This document shows, piece after piece, positions 1 through 12,000 of a DNA stretch of 64,000 bases. The notes beneath the pieces were generated by a model that was not told the origin of the DNA, did no database searches, and saw nothing but the letters and a program-made list of their open reading frames with translations. Numbering within the stretch: position 1 is the first letter of the stretch; each line of letters begins with the position of its first letter. Source of the DNA: Lepidurus packardi. Its lineage: Eukaryota > Arthropoda > Branchiopoda > Notostraca > Triopsidae. The stretch lies in NCBI GenBank assembly GCA_023053545.1, contig JAKZAN010000007.1, positions 9,362,001 to 9,426,000 of the forward strand, read 5' to 3'. A program made the position numbers and the translations under genes.

Positions 1-3000
1 ATCGTACAGGAATTGACAGCTAGGAAAATGGCCGTACCCGCTCCGCAATCCACCGAGTGCTACAATAAACCCCAACACAAATAGATTTCAGTCCACAAAA
101 CAATGAAATGGCGGCCAATTTACAATAAAAACTCGACAGTCATAAAGCCCTGACTTTGATTCAGTCTCATTCGACATAACACAACTGATAACTTCAAAAA
201 GACATTACAGAAAGTTGATCCATGCCAAAAGTTCGTCCGCACTTCAAAAACAGAAAGTACATCTCTTACGTACTGTACTCCATATATGTAGTGTACTGGA
301 AATGCGTACCGTACTTCGAGTAAGTACTGTACCATAAGCACGTACCACATTTAGTATACATTGTACTTTGCATATGTACCTTATTGCGAATATGTACCGT
401 ATTTCATGGATGTAATGTACTCCAAGTATACACTGTACTTTAAATATTTACCTTACTGCGAACATGTACCATACTTCGAGTATGTACTGTACCATAAATA
501 CGTACCACTTTTAGGATACATTGTACTTTGCATATGTACCTTATTGTAAATATGTACCGTATTTCAAGGATGTAATGTACTTAAAAGTATACACTGTACT
601 TGAAATATTTACCTAATATTTACTGCGAACATGTACCGTGCTTCGAGTATGTACTGTACCAAAAATACGTACCACATTTAGTATACATTGTACTTTAAAT
701 ACGTACTTTATCGCGAATATTTACCGTATTTCATGTAATGTACTTCAAGTATACACTGTACTTCAAATATTTACCTTACTGCGAACATGTACCGTACGAT
801 AAATATGTCCGGTGTTTCAAGAACGTACCTTACTTCAAATACACTCAGTATTTCAAGCATTACCGTACTTTGAATATATACAACACTTCCAATACGTACC
901 GCACTTCAAATATCTACTATAGTCCAAACATGTACCTTAGTATAGCTAAATACCATATTACGAACATGTACCGAACGATAAATATGTCCCGTATTTCAAG
1001 AACGTACCGTACTTCGAATACGCTCAGTACTTCAAGCATTACCGTACTTCGAATACGTACAACACTTCCAATACGTACCGCACTTCAAATACCTAATATA
1101 GTCCAAACATGTACCTTAGTATAGATAAATACCATATTTCAAGTATGTACCGTACTTCAAGTATGAACTACGTATCGTATCTATCGTACTATGTACCATA
1201 CTTCAAGTACTCAAGTACAAATACGTATCCTACTTCAGACACGCAACGTACTCCAAATATTAACTTACAACAAATACGTACCGTAAATCCACCCATATTT
1301 ACTTTGTAAAAAAACATTAAAATTGCGCACACACATAAAAAATACTCGCCTAGCTCAATAACCTTTAACTTCATTACTATACAATTTCTAGGATTTTTTT
1401 GGAAGTACTGAAGATTTCTTTGATTTATTAGAGAATTTTTACTTTCTTAAGTTCTCTACGACCAGTTCTTAAACATTTCCTAACCCATCGTATACTTAAC
1501 AATGAACTGTTTACTGGCCAATGCATACGCAAAAAAAAAACAAAGAAAAAAAAAATATGTACCTGTACTGCCTCGTGCATATTCAACCGCCGACAGCAGT
1601 TCTCGCGAAGGCAGACCAGGGCCCCACACACCAGACAGAGGCTCGGTTCCTTGGGTACTTCGTTGCAGGTACCGCATGGCCGGTGATGATAGTACTAGGT
1701 CAATACGACAGTCAACAACAGAAAAACTTCTGGACGGCCTTTTAGTACATCGTTAGTCCCGGAGGAAAAATCATGAAGAAAAGGGTACACATTGAAAGTG
1801 TTCCATCATCCCCTCTCCCCCCAAAAAAAACAGGGTACACAATCCATAATCGATTAAAGAAGGTAAAGAAGGTTTTCCCCGCCCCAAAAGAACATCATCC
1901 ATCACCATAAAGATCCGTTTAGGGATGCATGTACCTGGAAGACGACGTCATAGTTCTCGGGCAAGCCTAGGAGTCGGGGTCGGTTCCATGGTCGGTAGCC
2001 GACCATTAGGCTACGGGCGACGCCTCCCGCTCTCCCGGCGACTTCGCAAATTTCTTCGCACCACGTACGGATCACACTCACCGCTTCTATCCCTTGCGCC
2101 CAGCGTAGCCCATGCCACGCTCGCAGATTCTCCCGCGGACCGCTGCCGCTGCCCGTCAACCCCAAGAAGTGGGCCAGGGTGGCGAATTCGCTGTTGAGTC
2201 CCTGTCTCTCGCTGACGGGTAAAGGTACTTTGTGCAAATGATGAACCAAGAGGGCGCTGATCCGTAAGAAAGGGACCATCATGCGCTGCAACTCAAGTTC
2301 GACCCGGACTTCGCTCCAGTCTTCCTCCTCGGGATCCTCCTCCTCTTCATCCAGGAACAACGGGCTGTGTTCCAATAATGAAAGGACCAGGCCCAGGTTC
2401 AAGGGCAGGTCCCACCCTAACAAGTCGGGAACAGGACTCGCGGCCCTTTCGGGTAAGGCTCGACTGCGCCATAACGCGCGTCCCTTCTCCCCCATCTGTA
2501 AACAGAGTTGGCACAACTGCTGGAAGTAGGCCACGTTGTACAGCCCTTGGACCAGACAGAGGACATACGCTAGGAGGGGAAGGGGAACACAGACGATAAA
2601 ACAAAGCACCCTTAAGAGTCGAGTTTGGAGTTTGTAAGAGGGTCAAAGGGGACGCTAAACTTACCTTTGTCGACTTGTAAGGGCAAGACGAGTAGGAACT
2701 GCACCAGCAATGAGCTCACGTCACTGAGGAGCAGCGGTACGTCCTTTTTATGGACGGCCAGCGAGTCGGCTTGCGCGTCGTCGGCGGCCGACTTGATCCC
2801 CGTTACGTGGCTCCAGCGCTCGCTGTAATAGCGCATGGTTGAGTTTTCGCCGTTGCAGCGCGAAGTGAGTAGTTTCGAGTGCATGGCTAGTACGTGTAAA
2901 AGAGGGATCAGACAAGAACGCTTGGGAAGCAAGGAACTAAGACCAGGTAGCGGGGAGGAGCCGGTGCCGCCCGCCGCGTCAAAGACGTTGGTATAGGACG

Positions 3001-6000
3001 TGAGTTGGTCGTCGCGTTGTAGGATCTCGATTTCCAGGTTCGTCCGCGCGATGGAACACACGAAGAGGAACATGGACGAGGCGGACGGGGACTGCGTCAC
3101 TTGACGGTAACGCGGGAAGGTCGCGCTCGTCATGTGCTCCATAACAGAGCCCATGGCTTCAACCAGTAAGGAGGATACTGGTATCGGCGGCTCTTCCAGT
3201 AAGAGTAACTGTAGTTCTTGACTTAGTGTCGTTAAGCTTTTACTGTGGCTCGAGACCATTGCGCCACTTTGACCTACGCCGCAACAGTACAATTTCAGGT
3301 TCATAGTTTCGTTCATGATTAGCTGCGCGATTTACGATCGGTTACGCACTCGGTCAATCCTTTGGCTTTCGATGGAAACCGATCATAAATTCAAGAAATT
3401 CCAGAGATAGAAAATTCCTCGGCTTTCGGGGGATTCTCCCCCCTTGCCAAGGGCAATGGCAGAGTTAGGTTGTTTGTTGAAGCTCAGAGGGAAACAGACA
3501 ATTACAGGAGGAAAGGGAAATCATGTAGGAGTGCAAATAGTGACTTGGGAATGGGATTGGGGTGAAAAAGGGGAAGGGAGGGTAAGAAGGGATACAAAAG
3601 AGCCCAAGGCATAAAAAGACATAAAAGGCCCGAGGCATAGGGTTCGGCTTGACCGTCCGAAGAAGGGGATCCGAAGGGGAGCCTGTGTAAATCATGGCTT
3701 TTCCTCGTGTTGATTTACTTGGCAATACATTAAAGGGTGTTTTTCCCATAACGGAAACGAAAAGACGGAAAAACGAAAAAGGAAAAGGGGGAACAAGAAA
3801 AGGAATTTCATATTCATGACGAATGGTTCAGCGATTCGCTATAGACCCCAAATTATACCGAACTGTCAAACAGATCACGCTTTCTGGCTTACTCCTTACG
3901 CCAACTTCTGACTGCGGGTGAAATATTCCGCATGGCAACGACAGTGAAATCCCCCAAGATTCTTTAACGGATGTTACGACTGTGACTAGGCTCAAATACG
4001 ATGTTGTTTGGGAAACTCAATACTTGAATGATTTGAGTAATTTGTCTGGAACACGGAGCGTTTGATCTTTTATGAGACAGCTGATCTTGAAAGAGCTTAT
4101 GATCTACAAGGAACAACCTGATCGGACTCCACTGATCTTAGTGAGCTAAGGAGCGCCTGAACTATAAGGAGCTGATCTGTAAGGATCTTCGGACCAATAA
4201 GGAACATGTGATTCCATAACGGACAACTGATCTTTAAGGAGCTACTGATCTATAAGGAACAGCTGATCTTTAGGGAAAGTCTGATCTGACTCCACTGATC
4301 TGACTGGACTAAAGAGCGTATGATCTTTAAGGAACGTTTAATCTTTTAGGAGTTCCTGATCTTCAAGGAACACCTGACCGAAGGAGAGTCTTAGCTGTAG
4401 TGAACAAGGCTCCCGTATACCTTAAGGAGTGTCTGATCATCAGGCTCCACTGATCTGATTGGAATAGGGAGCGTCTGATATATTTGTAAAGAACAGCTGA
4501 TCTTTAAGGAGCTTCTAATTTTTAAAGAGCTTCTGATCTATAAGGGAACGGCTAATCTTCAGGAACGTCTGATCTTTAAGGAGCGTCCGATTTATAAGGA
4601 TCTTCTGATTTATAACTAACAACTGATCTTTAAAAAGCGTCTGATTCGACTTCACTGATTTCACTGGATCAAGGGCGTACGACCTACACGGCAACAGCTA
4701 ATTTATATTAGCGTCTGATCTTTAAGGAGCGTCCGATCTATAGGAATCTTCTGATTTATAACTAACAGCTGATCTTTAAGAAGCGACTGATTCGATTTCA
4801 CTGATTCGACTGGATCAAGAGTGTACGACCTATTAGAAACAGGTAATCTATAGGAGAGTCTGATCTTTAAGGAGCGTCCGATCTATAGGGATCTTCTGAT
4901 TTATAACTAACGGCCGATCTTTAAGAAGCGTCTGATTCGACTTCACTGATTTGACTGGATAAAGAGCGTACAACCTATACGGCAACAGCTTATCTATAGG
5001 AGCGTCTGACCTTTAAGGAGCGTCCGATCTATAGGGATCTTCTGATTTATAACTAACAGCTGATCTTTAAGAAGCGACTGATTCGATTTCACTGATTCGA
5101 CTGGATCAAGAGTGTACGACCTATTAGAAACAGCTAATATATAGGAGCGTCTGATCTTTAAGGAGCGTCCGATCTATAGGGATCTTCTGATTTATAACTA
5201 ACAGCTGATCTTTAAGAAGCGTCTGATTCGACTTCACTGATTTGACTGGATAAAGAGCGTACAACCTATACGGCAACATCTTATCTATAGGAGCGTCTGA
5301 CCTTTAAGGAGCGTCCGATCTATAGGAATCTTCTGATTTATAACTAACAGCTGATCTTTAAGAAGCGACTGATTCGATTTCACTGATTCGACTGGATCAA
5401 GAGTGTACGACCTATTAGAAACAGGTAATCTATAGGAGAGTCTGATCTTTAAGGAGCGTCCGATCTATAGGGATCTTCTGATTTATAACTAACGGCCGAT
5501 CTTTAAGAAGCGTCTGATTCGACTTCACTGATTTGACTGGATAAAGAGCGTACAACCTATACGGCAACAGCTTATCTATAGGAGCGTCTGACCTTTAAGG
5601 AGCGCCCGATCTATAGGGATCTTCTGATTTATAACTAACAACTGATCTTTAAGAAGCCACTGATTCGATTTCACTGATTCGACTGGATCAAGAGTGTACG
5701 ACCTATTAGAAACAGGTAATCTATAGGAGAGTCTGATCTTTAAGGAGCGTCCGATCTATAGGGATCTTCTGATTTATAACTAACAGCTGATCTTTAAGAA
5801 GCGACTGATTCGATTTCACTGATTCGACTGGATCAAGAGTGTACGACTTATTAGAAACAGCTAATATATAGGAGAGTCTGATCTTTAAGGAGCGTCCGAT
5901 CTATAGGGATCTTCTGATTTATAGCTAACAGCTGATCTTTAAACGTCTGATTCGACTTCACTGATTTGACTGGATAAAGAGCGTACAACCTATACGGCAA

Positions 6001-9000
6001 CAGCTTATCTATAGGAGCGTCTGATCTTTAAGGAGCGTCCGATCTATAGAGATCTTTTGATTTATAACTAACAGCTGATCTTTAAGAAGCGACTGATTCG
6101 ATTTCACTGATTCGACTGGATCAAGAGTGTACGACCTATTAGAAACAGCTAATATATAGGAGAGTCTGATCTTTAAGGAGCGTCCGATCTATAACGATCT
6201 TCTGGTCTAAAAGGAACAGGTGATCTTTACGGAGCTTCTGATCTATGAGGGCCTGGTCTATAAGGAATAGCTGATCCGTAAGTAGCGTCAGATCTAACTC
6301 TACTGTTGTGACTGGACTAAAGAGCGTCTGATCTATAAGTACCTTCTGATCTATTAAGGATCAGCTGATCTTAAGAAGAGTCTTAGTTTTTCAACAAACT
6401 GAAGGCCAAAGCTTGACTGATGAACAAGGATATGATGGAGACAAAGACTTACCCAGTTCAGGAGCCACCGGCAGCACCGAGTTGGCCAGCTGACGACAAA
6501 GCGGACACGCGTACTCTCCGCGTTCGACCGCCAGGCTCTGCTGTCGTTGCTGTGTCCTGAGTGAGGCCAAGTACGCCTTCTGGCAATCCAAGTGCAAGTA
6601 ATGTCCGCAGGTCTGCAGGTGTACTCCACCTTGGAACCCGGAGTTGATGGACCGTAGCCAAGACGACTCATCAAAGTTCAGCTTGAGGACCTCCATCTTC
6701 CGCTCCCAATCGGAGCCTAGCGACTCCACGTCCATCCCGCGTACCTCCGTAAGCGGTAAAGCCACAGGCGCTCCGAGTCGACGATGCCCCACCGCGGAAG
6801 TCGCTTGGATCAGCACAACCAAACACACCGGTCGGTCAATGGACGACGGAGTGGTCTGGTTGCAAATCACGCAATCATACGTTTCCTGTGTGGGAGCCGT
6901 GGTTTCGGTCGCTTCAGGTTCCGTCGATTCTGTGTCTTCCATGGATTCCGCCGCTTCCCCTTCTTCATTGTTTTTGTGTAAGTAAGATTCAAACGAACAA
7001 CCCTCGTTCCCTTCTTTCTTTGTATTTCCCCTTCCACCCGATTCTGTATCTAGAATCGGCGCTCTCTTACCTTGCATTGCTTGTTTCATGAACTGCTTCT
7101 GACGCGACGCAAACTCCGCCATGAGTTTTTGCTGCCTTTCTTTGGCTTTGCTGCGTTTGTCCTCTCTTTCTTTGGAATCCTTGTGCTTCTTCCACTCCGC
7201 CAGTTCCTCGACTGTCCGCGGCCATAACTCCTGCCTCGTCCTCAGCACACAATCCCGAACGCGCGTATCCATGGCGCATAACTTATCCAGTACTTTCCGC
7301 ACGAAGAACGGCCCGTCTCCAATACGGCTTTCGGCCGTACTCGGAGCAGAACTTCCTTCTCCTGCTCCCACTCCCGCTGTTACTCGCGGCGCTTCGTAAC
7401 TGTCGGCCGTACCCGTCATCTTCGAGTGGAGCTTTAGTAGCAACGAAATGATGCTCTCGTGAACTTCCACATGCTCTGAGGCGGGCAGCGGCAGCGCGTA
7501 CCCACTGTCCGCCCCCAGAGGACTAGAAACTGAATCCGACCGCACCAACGCGTTAGGTAGCGAGAGACCGCTGGGTCCTTCAATGCCCTCGTTCGCTATC
7601 GACGGTCGCGGTACGACTAAGATACCTTGCGCCCCGTTCAAAACTCATTACATACATGATTGCAAAAGAGACAACCGGATGAGCATCCACCCGGAAGTGA
7701 AGAAAGCGTGCGACTTACCTTGGAAACCTGACGGTCCGGCTTCCGCCGTGGTTGACGTTCGTCGAGAGGACTCGGGACGCGAGGACAGGACCATAGCTCC
7801 GACTTGACTCCCCGAGGGGCTGCGCTGAGGGCTTAAAGGAGGGTTCCGGAACGGTGACGGAGGAGGTAAAGGAGAGTGAGCATGTTGGATGTGGAAGGTA
7901 GGAGAGACAACTTCGTTGCCGGCCGTTAGAGCACGGAGTCGGACGGGAGAGACTGTAGGACCGTTTTCTAAAGGTAGATAGTACTGCGCGTCGATTATTT
8001 CCGAAGGCAACTCGGAGACGTCCATCTCACCGTCCGATGAGTCCACGTCGATTTCTCCACCTTTAGGTACGTGTCCCATTAGCTTATTGCCCTAAAACCT
8101 TCTAATCTCTTCTCTCAATCATAACTGGCTCAGTCGTTCAAAGAGCACCTGGACTCACCTTCGGTACTGTTGATGGAGATTGCAGTTTGCGGCACGAGTT
8201 TGACTCGGGAGATAGGAATGCAAACATTCTCGGCCAAAGAATCCGTATCGAACCAATCTTGGAACGCCATGTCCTGGCGTTCCTTGTCATGGTGCTGGAC
8301 TCGATGGTCCATTACACACAGCTCCTAGAGCACGTCCACACGTTCTATTACGACCCAATCTTTCCCAAAGTACCTCCAAACCCTTCTTATCCTCTACTTA
8401 CCTGGCCACTGGTCGGAACCGGCAACGTCTGGAAAGACACCGCCATATCCAACAGGTAGACTGTCAGCGCCAGTACCTGCTCCGGCACGAGGTTCGTGGA
8501 CGAATACAGCGCCTTGTAGAGCAACGCCCAGATCACTGCGTGAGCTGTCCCGCTCTGCAGGATGATCCTAGGGTCAGGGTAGGCGGGATGGACCGGTCCG
8601 GGTAGTCGGAAAGGCGGCCAGAGTGAATTCGGCGCTCCCTCACTTACCTTCCACCTCCCCGTTTGCTGAATACTACACCCGCTCCCCACAAAGCACAATC
8701 CATCAACACTTTTTTACGACACTAGCCTCTCTACCCTCTGACAACCCTAAAGCTTCCCCGGGTACTTACAATTGAGTAAACCGATCCATGGACGTTTGGA
8801 AGTCGCGGCGATGAACGGCACGGAGTAGGACGTACATGGGGTCGTAGAGCTGTTCCCATACTTCAGGTTTAGGGACGTAGTGTCCTTGCTGTAAAGAGCC
8901 GGAAGCTTCTACATTAGGCGCCCTGTAATCCGCCACTTGGGCCAGGACCGCGTCAAAGTCTTTGTTCTGAGGCGCGCCGCACTTTTCTGGCAGCAATTCC

Positions 9001-12000
9001 ATGAGCTGGCTATGCGTACGATCCGACATGCACAGTAATGACACCATCTCCAAGCGCTCTAAATCTCTTTCAGACAACCCTGTGCCAAAACCGAGGGTGA
9101 ACAAAGTAAGATTCACTACAATCTATCCAAACTTTCGAGCTTTTCTCTCCCCCTCTCTATGGCTCCTGAAGAAATAAGAAAAGAACTTCCGCTAGTTACC
9201 GATATTAGTGCGGATGTTGAGGATGGAGGCCATAAACGTCAGCCAGGACTCGAGCATGGCCATTTCGTGTTCGGCTTCCAGGAACGCGTTGGTCGCTTGT
9301 GGGTTTACGGACAGCGTTCCTAGCACATGGAACCGCTCCAACACCGTCATCCAAAACGTGGACGCGGGTAAGTGGGTCGCACATAACTGCAGCAAATACA
9401 AGTCGGCGTCCACCATCGAGTTGCCAAAATGACACTGGATGTACGTCATGGCTTGGCCTTTGATCTGCAGACCGTTCCGAACCCATAGCCCACACAGAAT
9501 CTCATAGAAACTCACCTGCATGCAATGAAAATAATTTCTTTTAAATATTACAAATAACTAAAAACCAATTCTAAAAAATTCTAAAATTCTAAATATTACA
9601 AATAACTAAAAAAAAACTTTCTAAAATATTTAGAATAAAATAGCAAGACGAATTACGTCTTCCTAAACTAACTAACAATTTACAAATAATTAACTAAAAA
9701 ATAATTATAATAGTTAAGCTATTTTAAAAATATATAAAATTGTACAACTGCAGTTAAGAATAATATTACAATTAGCTAATTTAGTCCACAAATAAACTAA
9801 TTCAATTAACTAACTTCAGTTCACTATTTATCTAGTTCAGTTCAGCTCAGTTCAGTTCACTCTGACAAATAACTAACAATTTACAAATAATTAACTAAAA
9901 AATTATTATAATAGTTAAGCTATTTTAAAAAATATATATATAAATGTACAACCGCAGTTAAGAATACTATTAAAATTAGCTAATTTAGTCCACTAATAAA
10001 CTGATTCAATTAACTCATTTCAATTCACTATTTATCTAGTTCAGTTCACTAGTTCAGTTCAGTTCAGTTCAGTTCAGCTCAGTTCAGTTCAGCTCAGTTC
10101 AGTTCAGCTCAGCTCAGTTCAGTTCATTCTGACAAATAACTAACAATTTACAAATAATTAACTAAAAAATAATTATAATAGTTACGCTATTTTAAAAAAA
10201 TAGATAAAAATGCACAACCGCAGTTAAGAATACTATTAAAATTAGCTAATTTAGTCCACTAATAAACTGATTCAATTAACTCATTTCAATTCACTATTTA
10301 TCTAGTTCAGTTCACTAGTTCAGTTCAGTTCAGCTCAGTTCAGCTCAGCTCAGTTCAGTTCAGCTCAGTTCAGTTCACTCTGACAAATAACTAACAATTT
10401 ACAAATAATTAACTAAAAAATAATTATAATAGTTAAGCTATTTTAAAAAATATATATATAAATGTTCAATTACAGTTAAGAATACTATTAAAATTAGCTA
10501 ATTTAATCCACTAATAAACTGATTCAATTAACTAATTTCAGTTCACTATTTATCTAGTTCAGTTCAGCTCAGTTCAGCTCAGTTCAGTTCAGCTCAGTTC
10601 AGTTCACTCTGACAAATAACTAACAATTTACAAATAATTAACTAAAAAATAATTATAATAGTTAAGCTACTTTAAAAAATAGATAAAAATGCACAACCGC
10701 AGTTAAGAATACTATTAAAATTAGCTAATTTAATCCACTAATAAACTGATTCAATTAACTAATTTCAGTTCACTATTTATCTAGTTCAGTTCACAAGTTC
10801 AGTTCAGCTCAGTTCAGTTCAGTTCCGCTCAGTTCAGCTCAGTTTAGTTCAGTTCACTCCGAGAAATCTAGTTCAGTTCACTCTGACAAATAACTAACAA
10901 TTTACAAATAATTAACTAAAAAATAATTATAATAGTTAAGCTACTTTAAAAAAGAGATAAAAATGCACAACCGCAGTTAAGAATACTATTAAAATTAGCT
11001 AATTTAGTCCACTAATAAACTGATTCAATTAACTAATTTCAGTTCACTATCTATCTAGTTCAGTTCAGTTCAGCTCAGTTCAGTTCAGTTCAGTTCAGTT
11101 CAGTTCAGTTCAGCTCAGTTTAGTTCAGTTCACTCCGAGAAATCTAGTTCAGTTCAGCTCAGTTCACTCCGAGAAATGCTTTTTTTCGTTTTTAAGACCC
11201 CAATTATCTTGACTCATAAAAACCGAAATTTTCTTGTATTTTTCGGGATGTTTTTCCGGTTTCACGCGTGTCGAATCCAGGTCAATTGATCTCCGCTATG
11301 TCTAACCACGTTGATTGCGTATTTCTCTTCCATCGGTAAGCTCTTTTTCACTCGTCAGGGTTTGATGAATAAAACACGCTCCAAGGCCTTTTTCCCGGTT
11401 TCGGCCACGCCTTCTCTCCGTTCCCCCTGGACCGTTTCACTTCACTTTGCATTGCAGGTGAAAACTCTCATTCTCTCTCTAGTCCCTTTACTCTTGCCAT
11501 TATAGTAACGTCCTGGCTGTCCAGCCACCTGCTTGTACTCGACACAAAAGTGTTCGGAACGGGAACTGCAAGACTTGTCGAGTACTCCATGTGTGTTAAG
11601 TGTAACGTAATCTTGTTGCTAATGTAAACTTATTTATCTGTTACGTTGTTTAAGTTAAGACCCAAAAAGTGTTCGGTGGACTGGATAGCCTCAACAATAA
11701 AGGTGAGTGAGTGCATCACGTGACCAAAAAGTGGTCAAAAAGTAACGGATAACGGGACTTTGGATGGCACCCTGCCCTCCTCTTCTCCCTAAGGCTTTCT
11801 TAATGACCAAAACAAAGCGCGAATTATAAACTTTCCAACCAAAACCTTCAAGAAATTTCTCGTCAACTAGGGTAGTTAGTTCTTAGTCACAAAAATGCTT
11901 TACATTAGCATTTTTTGTGGAGTCTACTGGCCACTACAACCTGAGATATTAGCATTCCCAAATGTGTATTTTGGAAACTACCGCAATTTTCCTTGATTCG

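Noticed and set aside
361-1309. Open frames rich in Tyr and Val across the left minisatellite
   Set aside because: They follow the 18-bp repeat unit and lie inside a UBR3 intron. A unit length divisible by three keeps frames open by chance.
1902-3316. Plus-strand frames opposite UBR3 exons 16 and 17
   Set aside because: They are shadows of the GC-rich UBR3 coding exons, whose minus-strand frame matches the family.
11290-11720. Region with termini-like repeats of AAAAGTGTTCGG
   Set aside because: Only short words repeat. There are no coding remnants, convincing end repeats or target duplications to support a mobile element.
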